The notes under the pieces were generated by a model. That model was given only the letters and a program-made list of their open reading frames with translations. It made no database searches and was not told the DNA's origin. Position numbers and translations under genes: made by a program. DNA of 64,000 nucleotides. Origin: Mantis religiosa. Taxonomy: Eukaryota; Arthropoda; Insecta; Mantodea; Mantidae. Where the stretch lies: NCBI GenBank assembly GCA_030765055.1, contig CM060947.1, forward strand, positions 223,384,125-223,448,124, in the 5' to 3' direction. This document shows, one piece after another, positions 10,560 through 21,874 of the stretch (position 1 is the stretch's first letter; every line of letters starts with the position of its first letter).

Positions 10560-11778
10560 TGTACGTATATTTGTAATTACTCAGAACTGAAACGTAAACG
10601 TTTGGCATGAGTTACTTTGAATAAGCCAAGGTGTTTCTTAAATTCGAGAAGTAACACTTCCTGCTGGCCTGGCAGACCGTTCTGGTCACATTATATCTTT
10701 GTTTATGAATGGCGCGTAATCTCTATTTACTCTAGAAAATTCAAAGCAGTGTTATTAAGTTCTTCTTTCATATAAAAATCAGGAAAAAGTGTATCAGCTG
10801 GATCAATTTGCAACTGAAATGAGACGCGAGGTAATCAGCCTTCCACCTTTCCATTGCCAGTACAATCCAATTGAGTAAATATCGGCACAAATTATGTTGC
10901 AAACAGAAATAATCCTTTTAAACTGACTGACAATGACCTAAGAACGTTAACGACTGAGACATGCAGATAAACTACAGAACGAGGACGTTTCGGAAAGATA
11001 TAGCATGTGACGAGATTTTGGTGTCTATCATCACAAATTTGCAATACTCAGACGATGAAGACAGTACAACGGGAAGTTTGTTGCAAAAGGCGTGGTGGTA
11101 GAAATTGACGTTCTAGAAGCCCCTCGTTGTGGCGATTATTTTACAACAGTGCATATTGCGAAAGTTGTGATGATGGATGATTAATTACTCTCACCTTTGG
11201 TGACGATCTGGTAGAATTCTTGTAGCAATGAGTCTTATCTCAGGTCGCAGTATCGGAGTGAAGGTATTTTATGCTGCAATTATTGGAAAATAAATATCAA
11301 TCCTTCTCCTTTAAATATTCTGAAATTTATCCTGCAAAACCATGAGTATATTATGCTACAATCTTATATAACGTACATTCTCTCCTTTCATAAATTATTA
11401 TTGTTACATCGATGAGCTTTAAGTTTCTGGCACATGCCACTAGTGCAACACAAATATATTTACAACTAAAACCTTCTTCTGCAAACTTGCAGAGCGACAC
11501 CAAAGCACGTGTTACTCTCAGGACCGTTGTTTGCTAAGTGACGCTAAGCTATCTGAATATTCTGGGTTCTCTGCACAAGATGTTTCTAGAACAATTAAAT
11601 TACCTTTCTCTTATAGGTCCATGTACCCAAACATCATAATTGCATTGTTGTAATTACCAATAGCAACACTATTATGTAAAATTCTACTTGCATTGTATCA
11701 TTCCGTGGCCTACCCAGTCTCACATGTTCTATTTTTACAAATTACTTCTTCCAGAACAATTCAGAACGAATTCTTAAA
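10560..11778. other. Unassigned arm sequence
   Basis: I see no gene, repeat or element here beyond its mirror copy at 32395-33615. Confidence 0.55.
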
Positions 11779-11779
11779 T

Positions 11780-12035
11780 GGCCGCCTTGGTAGAGTAGAT
11801 GGTAGCATGTCTGCCTCACGTTCAAGAGGTCCCGATTTCGAATCTCGGTCAGGGTGAGTTACCTGGATAAGGTTTATTCCCGGGTTTTCCCTTATCCTTC
11901 AAGAAAAATTTCGTGTAACTGTAAGCTTCATGGACCCTGGACTCATGACTCATTTGAGCATCATTTCATCCGATTCATTCACCGTCCGATATGACTTAAG
12001 GTTGGAGGACGTAAATTACAAAGGAAAAAAAAAAA
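11780..12035 (+). mobile_element. SINE-A copy with A-rich tail
   Basis: Starts GGCCGCCTTGGTAGAGTAGA, then TCCCGATTTCGAATCTCGG (B box), the SINE-A body, and GGAGGACGTAAATTACAAAG followed by an A run. A short CATGACTCATTT duplication sits in the body. Mirror at 32139-32394. Confidence 0.88.
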
Positions 12036-12039
12036 CTTA

Positions 12040-12588
12040 AATATTTGAAAAATATGAAATAACCGTCACAACAGTGACAAAAACGAATTGTCTGTTAACG
12101 CAAGTAAATTGACAGATATACGGATGAGCTATTAGCAGTTGCATTGGATTAGAACAAATAGGTAATTTACAAACTGTAATTACAATTATAGCATTTAAAA
12201 TAACATGTGAATATCCATGTCCCAATTGTGAATTCAACAGCAGCATTATTATACAATTTGGAAAATTCACTTTGGGTTCCCTTACGATATGTGCCATGGT
12301 CTTTAGGAGAGTGTGCGAGAGAGTGGGAAATACGAAAGGAGTAGGGGTAACGGAGTGGCAACGCTGAGTGCGTTAACGCACCTGATTTGCCGGGTTCCAG
12401 TACTCTTCCCATTTGAAAGGCATTATTCCTACTAAAAACCTTGGCGAAAATATTAACCAATAAAGGAGCAAGTTTCAATGACTTTATTACAACAACTAAG
12501 GTGCCACCAGGTAAAACGACAATGATTAAAAACTACATTTAAAATGTCTGGAAGCTACCAAACCTAAATTATGGAGACTCTTTCCTTC
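12040..12588. other. Unassigned arm sequence
   Basis: Short frames in this stretch are identical between the arms, but no family is recognised. It may simply be non-coding sequence with low divergence. Confidence 0.5.
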
Positions 12589-12591
12589 AAT

Positions 12592-12825
12592 GGATAGACA
12601 CTGGGGCGCATATTTATACATGATATTATTGACATGCTTTTTTATGATACATAAAATGAAGATAGAAGACCGGTGGAATGAGATAGTGTGGGAAACCAGA
12701 GCACCCAGAGGAACCCCGCCCCTACGTCCCTTTGTCCGCCACAAATCTCCCTTATTGTCGTCTGGAATTGAACGCGGGCAGCTTTGGCGAGAGTCGAGTG
12801 GTCTAATTACTCGGCCACGGCGCTG
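12592..12825 (-). mobile_element. SINE-D (Leu/Ser-tRNA-like head), left copy
   Basis: The minus strand begins GCGCCGTGGCTGAGTAATTA (A-box region with a class-II-like D arm), continues GACCACTCGACTCTCGCC, and has a B-box-like GTTCAATTCCAGACGAC. It then runs into a unique body ending near CAGTGTCTATCC. The mirror copy at 31349-31582 has the better B box. Other genomic copies were not available, so family status is inferred from structure. Confidence 0.6.
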
Positions 12826-12849
12826 TCAACCTGACGTGTTTTGGTGACA

Positions 12850-14620
12850 TGTCAGGACGTGTAGGCAACCAGGGGTATTGTCCGCTCGACCCCAGAACTC
12901 ATTCCCTACAATTTTTACCTGTAAGACGATTTAAAAAGCATCCGAATATTATCCACTAATATTATAAGAACTGAAAAATATAAATAGGGAGAAATATTAA
13001 ATATCTTTCAAGAAGGATTGCAGTACTTGAATTATAATCCTAATAGATTCTGCCATAGCTGTCTTCGATTGCAAGGAGAACATTCACAATGTATTTTCTG
13101 AAAGCAATGTAAAGGAATTTCAATATTGCAATTCTCGAGAAAAAAAAAATGTGATGCAGTTGGCTCTGTGCAATCATCGTATTTCTTTCCGTTTACAAGA
13201 GACGTTGAAGTGTGAACAGCCGAACACGAGAACCCGTGACGCAGATGCCGTTAACAGCGTTATTGCTAAATCTGACGAATGATCCAGTGTTCCCGTTTCA
13301 AAAATGATGGTGGTGGTGAGGAGGAAACGAAGAATGGGACTGAAGCAAGACTGCCATACCCAGAATTCAAGTAACGGTTATTGAGCCTATCTCCCCCCTA
13401 TGACAACATGACAACATCTTGATACTGCAGAAGTTTTCCATTTCACTCATTCTGCCATGTTGACACAATAACTAGTGTCCGACTATGCCAATGAATTTTC
13501 TAATTTTACTTTTCTAACTTTAGCTTAGCTAAAGCATGACTATATGCATGAATTAATCTGTAGTAATATTGAAAAGTCAGAAAACTTGTTTCTTTATGTA
13601 GGGTAGTTTAAAACACCACTAAACCAATCTTGATAATTCTTAAAAGTCAGCTTGTTCTGACAAAAATGGGACTATGAAACAGTTTCTAATTTAAATTCAT
13701 AAGTTAAAAAGGATGAAAACGTATTTACATGGCTCTTGTATTTGAACACGAACACAATAGATTTGCAAAGGATATTTGTTTGCAAAGAACGCCTTCATTT
13801 TACTTGAAAATACAATGGAAGAAAATATAGTTGTTGAGGATAAAAGAGAAGATGGTTTCCTTTTATTGCAGTGATTATATACAGATGGCCGTGATATGTT
13901 ACATCAGCAAATATGAGACACTTTAAAAAGCATCCGATGCTAAATTTGTTTCTTTATTTTAGATTTATTAAATGCTGCAGATGTGTATGTAATGAAACGG
14001 AACCTCTTAATAACGTTCTTTCTAATTCTATAGATGCAGGTGTTGCTGGTTGACAAAAACTTCTAATAACCCATAATGTAAGAATTTTTATTTTATTTCA
14101 TTTGTACTCATATTGTATTTAAGTTCGTTGGAAGAACATGTTTAACAACTACATAAACAGCAAATCACTGAACCGATATTTTACATTACTGGTTTCTCTT
14201 GACGGTTGCAGAATATGCTTTGTTCAAGGTAGTTAACCTGACAAGTGCGTAATTTTACATAGTTGTATAAGTTTATTTTTGGTTTATATGAAGGTACTGG
14301 TTTTATGTTGTTATTAAATAACCGTAGAGGAAAAAGGAGACACAAGCATTTCTAGTGTAATAAGCCATAATTACTAAAACCTGACTCCACCATTCCAAAC
14401 GAGTATTATTCCAACAGCAAAGGATACTTTACAGGTACTCACAAAAATATTCGGCGATATAATAAAGAGCTATTTGAAATTGTGAGGTGGTACCAAACAT
14501 AGTTTATTTTGAATGTAAATCACAAACAAAACATTAAATAAATCCAGCTACTTGGAATATTTACAAAAAGTTAAGTGTTATTAGGTGCCGTTTAACTCCA
14601 AGCAAGCTATACATGCATCA
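12850..14620. other. Unassigned AT-rich sequence
   Basis: About 1.8 kb with no element or gene that I can identify. It is mirrored at about 29555-31325 with few differences. Confidence 0.55.
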
Positions 14621-14624
14621 CTTT

Positions 14625-15880
14625 AATGTTCAGTTAGGCTTAGTTTTTCAAATTTTGTTAAATATCTTGGTATGTATATCGATAAGAAGCAACACTTTGA
14701 TACCCATATTAAATATGTAGCAGTGAAAGCTAATGGAGTATTAATGAAACTATCTACAATAGCTACGAGAATATTTAAGCTTTCTCCTAGTACCATTCAT
14801 ATATATAAGTGAAGATATGAGTTTCATGGTGGGTACAACTGCGTATGGAGCGTCGATATGGGCACATAGAATAAAATTGAGGAAGGACATAGATACTCCA
14901 CGGAAATACCAAAGACAGGCTTTACTTCGTTGCACAGGAGCAGTTTCAACGACTGCTACAATGACATTATTAGTGATAGTGGGATTACGGCCATTGGATT
15001 TGTTGATTAAACAAAGGGCAGCGTGCTTTTGGTTGCAGCGGAGAGAATTCACTAAGATAGAAAATTTATTGGAAACTCCATGCAAAACGAGGAAAGAAAT
15101 TAGGAAAGCATTAATTCATGAATGGGATCAAATTGATGTAGGAAAAATGACACACGAAATCTTTCCTAGTATAAATGAGAGGTTAACATTAAAGGAGATC
15201 CTACCAAGACGAAGTGGAATACAATACATTTAGGACATGGACCGTACAAGACATACTTTGACAAGATAGGAAAGGCAGATGACACCATGTGCACAACCTG
15301 CATGGAAGAAAATACTCTGGAACATGCTTTATTTGAATGTACAAAGTATACACAACAGCTAGAAGAAGAGAGGAAGGAATTAGCAGGAAAATGTATATGG
15401 AGCATCATTAGAAAGAGGGAAGCTTTTAAAATACTGGAATTGGCCGCAGAGAAGGTCTCAACAATAGTAATGGATGAATATAGTCAACAAAGGCAGCAGC
15501 GAAGAGTGGGACATAATTCAACGTAGATATCGTGAACCACCTTCTACACCGCGAAGATCTGAACGACTTCGAGCACAGAATATGGATACCTAGCTTCAAC
15601 AACCAAAGGAAGAAGAGGAACTTCACCTAGTCGAAGGATTAATAGAAGAGGACAATCTTGGATTTAACAGAAGGATTTGAAGCGACAGAAGAAGACAACA
15701 TCAACATAAGAACAAAAGGATAGATGATTTATTAGGGATAGGAAGGTAGAAGTAGTTAGTAGCAATTAGATTAGTTAGGTTAGATTAGATAGGTTATTTT
15801 TTCTGCAAAATGTTTGTATATATCAATATAATCGTTATGTTTGAGTAATGATAAAATGGTAATAACTGTGTCTTGGTATC
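14625..15880 (+). pseudogene. R1-type LINE 3' region (left copy)
   Basis: Frames in order: FSNFVKYLGMYIDKKQHFDT (the FKYLG motif after the RT palm), then GTTAYGASIWAHRIKLRKDI and RKYQRQALLRCTGAVSTTA, as in R1/Jockey thumb regions. After a frameshift comes LGHGPYKTYFDKIGKADDTM, followed by C-x2-C and EHALFECTKY. This is the C-terminal Cys/His cluster (CxxC...H....C) of this clade. It is 5' truncated, so the catalytic YADD region is absent. The frame breaks near 14812 and 15235. The 3' untranslated region runs to about 15880. The mirror copy is at 28297-29552. Confidence 0.75.
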
Positions 15881-16233
15881 GCATATAGAGGCCAAGGCAT
15901 AAGAAATGCAGAAGCTTTTTTCTATATTTTTATTTCTTTTTAACTTAGGCTTAGTTAGGCTTGCATTTATAAACAGGGGAGCCTCGCACCACCATTACCG
16001 CAGTGACAACCTATATTTCTATGCTGCCGTAAAGGCAAATGGGACACAAGAAAACAACAAAACATACGCACATCGTCAGCTTGTGATCCTTTCAGCATGC
16101 TAAAGATCTTACGTTTAGAGAAATCGCTGCTAAGGGAATATACCGCAGAGCACTGTTGGAGGTATCATCCGATGATACAAAGAATAAGACGGAATCGAAT
16201 CTTCCACAAACGGGAGGTCCACAGAAGAGAGTC

Positions 16234-16239
<6 letters not shown>

Positions 16240-16285
<46 letters not shown>

Positions 16286-16305
16286 TGAGAGACAGAGAGA
16301 GGGAG
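16240..16305 (+). repeat. (GA)n microsatellite (left)
   Basis: A pure GA tract of about 42 bp plus degenerate units. The mirror (CT)n at 27786-27947 is about 160 bp, so the locus length differs about four-fold between arms. Confidence 0.95.
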
Positions 16306-16489
16306 AAGAGGTTGAGCATGAGAAAGTAGCAAGCCGGGTTAGGATTTTTAGTTGAAAAGTTCAGATGAAAGAAAGCAAGGGAAAGGTTGCTTAAATAAGG
16401 TAAAAGAGCAACAAAAAGGTGCTGGTTTATTCAACCATTTCAATAATTTTTCTTTCCCCTATTCTAATTTATTGAATTGCCAAGTACAT

Positions 16490-17342
16490 CAAATTATCAC
16501 TTATGAGAAGAATACCACATGAAGCTCTTATACTTCAAGACATTAAGCATCTTTATAAATCTAAAAGTAAAGTCCTTGTAGATACTAAAGCTTCTTTCGA
16601 CGTCTACAGAAATCAGTAGGGCTAATCTTCTATTCACTCAGAATGGCAGTTGTACAGATGTGGCGAAATGCTAATGTCCGGATTCTTCTGAAGACTAGAC
16701 TCAAGTTTGTCTTTGGCAAAGCCATCCAATTGCTCCATCACGAAGCAAAAATGTGCCGCTATTTCTCTTTTTCCATACCTTGTTCTTCCAATAGTTTAAT
16801 AACTGCTTCACTTATGTGTAACTATAGCTCTGTTTGCAAATTTCTTCGGTAACAGAAGTTGCTCTGCCTTGGAAATTTCACCTGTGTCGGTTGGATCCAA
16901 AGAAAGCACAAACACTTTAATTATGTCAAAATTGTCACACAACATAGCAGCATATTCGATCCAAAATACCTAGCGAGTAATGACCGAGGAATATGGAAGG
17001 TTCGGGCCAGCGATTTCCTTGTAGACCACAACACGAATCGGATCTTTCAGCAGAATTTTCTTAAGAGTAGGGATGAATTACTGATTTGCGATGTCTTATT
17101 CGTTCCTTATCGGTTCACGAAACCTGTAAAGAGCATGTACCAAGCATGTCACATGCTTCAACTTAGAAAATAAAGGCTTCAATTGGTTAACAGCTGAAAC
17201 CATGTATGGAGCCTGGTCCGTAATGACAAGAAGAAGTTTTTCAAACTCGATACCAGCAGGGCAGGGTTTTGACTGAAACAGAAACTTTTGGTCCTTGGAT
17301 CAGTTATTGATTTAATTATATAATATGTTTGATAATTATATA
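16490..17342 (-). pseudogene. hAT transposase relic, C-terminal half (left copy)
   Basis: Reading the minus strand through stops gives FEKLLLVITDQAPYMVSAVN, then LKHVTCLVHALYRFREPIRN (the T.D.A.YM...HV.CL.HAL block of hAT transposases). VVYKEIAGPNLP, FGLSLDPTDTGEISK and KDKLESSLQKNPDI follow, then VDVERSFSIYKDF near 16607, the C-terminal hAT dimerisation motif. The family looks like the CGGBP1-related hAT transposases. The N-terminal part lies across the mariner at 19050-19616 in the same orientation, so the mariner appears to have landed inside this element. Confidence 0.75.
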
Positions 17343-17344
17343 TA

Positions 17345-18397
17345 CGAGGGCTATCCAGAAATTAGATTACGTTTTGGAATACAAAGTAAACAAAGTATAG
17401 GAAACAAATTTTATTATATACAGATGAAAGCCACACTCAAATACTACTTTTCGACATAGTCACCATTCAAATTAAGGCATTTATCGTAGCGATGTACGAG
17501 CTTGGAAATTCCTTCGTCGAAAAATTCGGCCGCCTGCGCCTTCAACCACTTCGTTACCTCTTCTTGCAGCTGTGCGTCGTCATTAAAACGCTGCATAGCC
17601 ATCCACCTCTTCATTGCTGGGAATAGTTGGAAGTCGCTCGGTGCCAGGTCGGGACTGTACGGCGGATGAGGAAACAGCTCCCACTTAAAAGATTCAAGAA
17701 CTTCACGAGTGACATTTGCCGTGTGGGGCCGGGCGTTGTCGTGAATCAACAAGATCTTAGAGCTCAACATTCCTCTGCGCTTATGGTAAACGTCCAAAAA
17801 GTTCAACGCTGCAGCCATTCGCTGATTTTTGTGGTCCTCTGTCAAGATTTTTGGAATCCATCTTGCACAAAACTTGTGGTAACCAAGCTTTTTGCTGATG
17901 ATTTTGTGCAACAAACTTCGCGAAATTTGTGGAAAACTCAAAGAAAGTTCCGTTATTGTGAACCTTCGATTTTCACGGACTTTAGCATCGACTTTTTCGA
18001 CAAGTTCGGCAGTCACTATGCTGGGTCTGCCACTTCGATCTTCGTCGTGAACATTGGTTCGGCCATTTTTAAATCTGATGACCCACTGACGCACTCCACC
18101 TTCAGTGATAATGTTGTCCCCATACACTTCACAAAGCTGCCGATAGATTTCTATCGGTTTACAGTTTTTTGCAGTCAGAAACCTTATTACTGCACGCACC
18201 TCGCAGCTCGCGGGATTTTCAATTAACGCAGACATTTCAAACCGTCACAGTATCTGAACGGAGCACAGCACGAACCTCTCACTAGCACGGCTAGATGCCG
18301 ACTGAGCTGCGCAACGCTCTGACTCCAAGATGGCCGCGCTAGCCCCGCCCCTAGCGGAAACAGACGAAAACGTAATCTACTTTCTGGATAGCCCTCG
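17345..18397 (-). mobile_element. Mariner family A, boundary copy (left)
   Basis: 1053 bp with terminal inverted repeats of about 31 bp starting CGAGGGCTATCCAGAAA, with one mismatch between the ends (AATTAG versus AAGTAG). TA target duplications flank both ends (17343-17344, 18398-18399). It lies in the hAT relic. Its inner TIR is exactly where homology between the two arms stops. No difference from the right copy was seen in the pieces compared by eye (both termini and the coding frame). Confidence 0.95.
17444..18235 (-). CDS. Mariner transposase, in-frame deleted (263 aa, left)
   Basis: An intact frame from ATG to stop. Residues ~10-60 form the mariner paired-like helix-turn-helix (EVRAVIRFLTAKNCKPIEIY). 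GRPS follows at 70-72, a second helical unit at 85-120, and CARWIPKILTEDHK near 124-136 (WVPHxL linker). HDNARPH is at 165-171 and YSPDLAPSDF at 193-202. D166 and D201 have 34 residues between them (DD34D). A full mariner has about 345 residues. Here FLDVYH (146-151) runs straight into KRRGMLSS, so about 85 residues with the GDETW motif and first catalytic aspartate are gone in frame. It should be unable to cut DNA but may still bind TIRs; that is inference. Confidence 0.9.
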   Translation of the reverse strand: MSALIENPASCEVRAVIRFLTAKNCKPIEIYRQLCEVYGDNIITEGGVRQWVIRFKNGRTNVHDEDRSGRPSIVTAELVEKVDAKVRENRRFTITELSLSFPQISRSLLHKIISKKLGYHKFCARWIPKILTEDHKNQRMAAALNFLDVYHKRRGMLSSKILLIHDNARPHTANVTREVLESFKWELFPHPPYSPDLAPSDFQLFPAMKRWMAMQRFNDDAQLQEEVTKWLKAQAAEFFDEGISKLVHRYDKCLNLNGDYVEK

Positions 18398-18462
18398 TAC
18401 ATTTGAGAACAGTAACTAGCTATGCTTGTGAAAGTAAAATTGTAGACTTTGATATAAAATAT

Positions 18463-18800
18463 TGTAACGAACACTGTGAGAAACACTGCACTCCCGGGCG
18501 GCAGTCTATGAAGGGCGGATATCAGACAACAGAATGGAATGCTAGCTGTCTTACTGTACCGTTACACAGGTCAATATTCTCTTAGTTCTTTTCTTGTGAC
18601 GCCGTGCTGTTTATATAAGAGGGTAGCAACCCTTATTCAGTCCTCATTGCTCGTTGCCTCATTGCCTCATGTCAGTCAAGTATATTCTGTTCGTTCGTCT
18701 GGTGTGTCCAACGGCCCATTCTCTTAAGATGTGCCGCGTCCAGTAAATTGTATTGTAATATGTCCGGATAAAGTGCAGTTATTTGAAGATGCCCGGGTTC
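18463..18800 (+). promoter_or_regulatory. LTR-like promoter region
   Basis: Starts TGTAACGAACACTGTG. TATATAAG is at 18612-18619, and 26 bp on comes TCAGTC, an arthropod-type initiator, at 18637-18642. An ATAAAG lies further down near 18767. This fits an LTR (solo or fragment) inserted in the hAT relic, but I see no matching second end or polyprotein. Only the TATA/initiator spacing is solid. Confidence 0.4.
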
Positions 18801-19049
18801 CACACAAGTGTAAGGACAAATTGAAAGAGTTCAGAGATTATCGGATGTTTGTGTTGTCTCAACCTTAGCACCCTGAGAACCCAAAAAAAAGAGCCCATGC
18901 AGGAGACAGCAGCTAGAGCCAAGGGTAACGCAAGTAGCCGACGACGACGTGGAGACCGAGGAAGGAGTCCCGACGTCGACCCAGGTACATGCAGCCGTGA
19001 GGCGAAGACAAAGTACGGCTACATGACAAAGGTCCATAACTGATTGCAA

Positions 19050-19616
19050 TACTGTAATAGCCTTGTCTTTCTGCAGGCCATACATTTTTAACAACATGGG
19101 ATAAGGGAAACATATCGTTCCATTGAGTCTACGATTTCATCCACAATGATTCCCACATCTCAATCTCTTTATCCTTGATTATTTGTATAATTTCTTAGAA
19201 ACAGGCTTCATGTACCTTTTCCTTAAAGTACTCTCATTCGGCATTGCCATATAAGTATATTTTTCAAGAAATACCTTCAAGGCTGAATGGTTCATCTTAT
19301 GGAGAGGAATTCCTACTTGTGTAAGAGCTGCACACAACTCAGTGTTGATTTCCTTAACAGTTTGGCTTTTTGAAGAACTCTGTTGAAACGTATTTCGTAA
19401 TAGAGGCTGCCGCGATTTGTTTGCCTGAAGAGTCTTGTTCCTTTGATGCTTAGAACTGGAAATGTGCTGTTTGATGCGATATTGCTTGTGGTTTTCATCT
19501 AACGAAATTCCTGAATCGGAAAGAGTATATCGAATAACAGTTACAACTGTGTCCATGAAATATTGTTTCAATTCCTGAACCAGGAAAATAAGTTGACAAC
19601 TGGACACCTTTGGCAT
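19050..19616 (-). pseudogene. hAT transposase relic, N-terminal part (CGGBP1-like)
   Basis: A 145-codon frame (19616-19179, minus). It has a partial zinc-finger-like tail KQHISSSKHQRNK near residues 48-60, then EINTELCAALTQVGIPLHKM and LKVFLEKYTYMAMPNESTLR with RKRYMKPVSKKLY. This order (finger histidine, A-x-IPL-x-K, FL-x-K, IP-x-x-x-x-L-R) is that of the CGGBP1-like N-terminus of hAT transposases. A shifted frame further on reads VGIIVDEIVDSMERYVS, the usual DDE_hAT start (VSVDETTD). The missing histidine/cysteine pair and frameshift make it a relic. The C-terminal half continues beyond the mariner at 17342-16490. Confidence 0.65.
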
Positions 19617-20039
19617 GGTAAAATCTAGTAATACACTCGTTTAGTAATGTAACAAAGAACCAACACCAGTTCACTTGCTAACTCAATGTGATTGTTACAC
19701 AACTCATTCCCTTGCTGTCCACACTCTTATATAACACCGTGACAATGACCAGAATGTTCAAATTCATGCTGGAACTGCAGTCACAGGGATTTCTAGTAGT
19801 TTTGAGCAGAACTCAGAGTCAATTCTTAGAACTATACGTGTAAAATTACTGCTGGCTCTACGTGACCTTGTAATCCGCGCGAACAGCTGACATCTGTCAC
19901 AGTAACAAACCCACATTCACGAACAGTAGGCTACTGATTCTGTTGAAGTTGAAAGGATAGAATGATATACAATGACCATGAAACCTGTACAACAAGGTTG
20001 CTCGCAGGATGGCACTTCTATATCCCCTCCATCAATGAA

Positions 20040-20395
20040 ACTCCGCCATGTCCCTATCCAACAAACTTCTCCTGTACAAGCAAGTCCGTCCCAACCTCGC
20101 CTACGCCTGCCCAGTCTTGGTCACTGCCGCCAAAACTCACACCCAATGCCTTCAAACCCTCCTAAACAGATTTGTCCTTACCACAGTCAATGCCGATTGG
20201 TACATTCCAAACACATACATTCACCGCGACCTATCCTTTCCCATCCTAGCTGAATACATGCTCTCCCTCTCTCAAAAATTGTTCGACTCCCTTTATAATA
20301 ATTTCAGCGACCTTATTCGTGGTTTCGGAGAATACGATATCAACCCCGGGGAACGATACAGGCATCCCAGGCTCCTCCACCGAACCTAAACACAT
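20040..20395 (+). pseudogene. Jockey-type LINE RT C-terminal fragment
   Basis: A frame reads LSNKLLLYKQVRPNLAYACP, then LQTLLNRFVLTTVNADWYIP, NTYIHRDLSFPILAEYM and LSQKLFDSLYNN. This is the conserved region after the palm domain of Jockey-clade reverse transcriptases (LQ..QN..LR...A.WYV.N..IH.DL). It aligns with the better fragment at 62056-62535. Both ends are truncated; no ORF1 or endonuclease is nearby. Confidence 0.8.
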
Positions 20396-20399
20396 TCTG

Positions 20400-21640
20400 T
20401 CTCTATTCCAAAGTCCTCATTATAAAAATAATAATAAAAATACAAAATAAAAAACTCCCTACAAAAATGCCAACGTTTATCACAGTCTTAATAGGACAAC
20501 CCCCATTGAACTAGTGAAGGACCTGGTCCTGGAATGGTTTCTGTCGGAAGACCCCGTCAAGACTTGGTGGTAACCCCTTCCAACGATACTTACTGTGCTT
20601 GTTTACCAATGACAATTAATCATTGTCAGTGGCATTATTGCGGGCTGCTTTATAGAAGTAAGGGGATTTGTCGTACACAGTTATGTTCCATTATTGTAGG
20701 TGTGCTTTCAACTCCCGCGCAGCGTTTACTGTCTGCCCAGCACAAGAAGACAAGTTAGAGGAATGGGTAACGTATCAGTTTTGATGTCCCCACGATGTTT
20801 ATGCTCGTCTTACTAGTGCGACAAGGATGCTAGGTTAGTTTAAAGTACACAGCTGCTGTCACATAACTCACCCAAACGTAATACTTAGCACTGCAGCTAT
20901 TGCAAACAGCAGATCTGGCAACATAGATGACTCTTATGCACTCTTATACACTCATTTCCTAGTAAACAGGTCCATCAACAGAGTAGATAAACAGTTCAAA
21001 CCCCTCTCCACTTTATTCCTCACTTACCTTCTTGTGATGGGTAGGCAGTACTGAGAAAGTTAGGCTTACTTTTCACATGTTCACAGCAAGCTGAGGAGAT
21101 GTTAATTAAAAGTTAAATTGCTTAAAATCATATAGAGTAAAGTGGAAGAAAGCTTAAGAAGGGGGGAAATGGGATTATGGACATAGTTGGGGAAAAAGGG
21201 ATAAAGGTACCCAAATCGGGAAAGAAGTGCATGAAGGATGCGCACCTAAAAATCCTATACGTGGTAATAAGTAATCCTAAAATAAGTGGCGCAAGGTATG
21301 TGTCTGGCTCCTGGTAAAGCTGTGCACCCAGGAACAGTTGGAAGGGTTTTCATTGAGGAAGGCTATAATGAACCGGGGAGAAAAAAGCCTTATATAAACA
21401 GAACTAGCAGGGTAGAGGGATTGCAGTTTGCTGAAGAATTCTGCAAAAGAGAACAAGAATGTTAGAGTGATGCAATTTTTGTTAACAAAAGACCGTTTTT
21501 TATATTGATACAGAAATGGGAGGAGATTACGCGATAGGCGCAAGCCCAGTACAGAGCTAAATATAAGGCAGTTACACAACCTACAGTGAAACATAAAGGT
21601 GGAAATGATATGGTATAGGGGTGCATATCAACAAGTGGAG
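20400..21640. other. Unassigned spacer sequence
   Basis: No recognised gene. About 20400-20560 may still be Jockey 3' untranslated sequence (AT-rich run, then a CCCC-rich part). The rest shows no pattern that I can name. Confidence 0.45.
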
Positions 21641-21642
21641 AG

Positions 21643-21870
21643 CCCGCCTCGGTAGCGTAGATGGTAGCATATCTGCCTCACGTTCAGGAGGTCCCGAGTT
21701 CGAATCTTGTTTACCTAGATAAAGCTTTTCCGGGGTTTTCCCTTATCCTGAAAGACGAATGTCGGATAACTCTAAGCTCTATGGACCCTAGACTCATTTG
21801 AACATCATTTCACCAATTTTATTCGCCGTCCGATATGACTTAACGTTGGAGGACGTAAACTGCAAAAGAA
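21643..21870 (+). mobile_element. SINE-A copy
   Basis: GCCCGCCTCGGTAGCGTAGA head, GAGGTCCCGAGTTCGAATC B box, then body and GATATGACTTAACGTTGGAG tail ending GGACGTAAAC. About 14 nt are lost after the B box relative to other copies. Confidence 0.9.
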
Positions 21871-21874
21871 AACA

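Larger units (their letters stand above)
1..18397 (+). repeat. Left arm of giant inverted repeat
   Basis: The whole segment reappears as its reverse complement at 25695-45314. Position 1 pairs with 45314, and 18397 (last base of a mariner TIR) pairs with 25695. The arm may continue upstream of the window. Paired landmarks run in strict mirror order. The coordinate sum of paired bases falls stepwise from 45315 to 44092 going inward; each step is an indel where the right arm is longer (right-only SINE pair plus microsatellite, a 0.4 kb segment near 37.5 kb, the CA array, the GA/CT array). Substitutions are sparse: 3 differences in the first 190 bp, none seen around the mariner. Confidence 0.97.

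Noticed and set aside
17627..18226. 199-codon frame opposite the mariner transposase
   Set aside because: A shadow of the transposase frame on the other strand; it is duplicated only because the mariner is.
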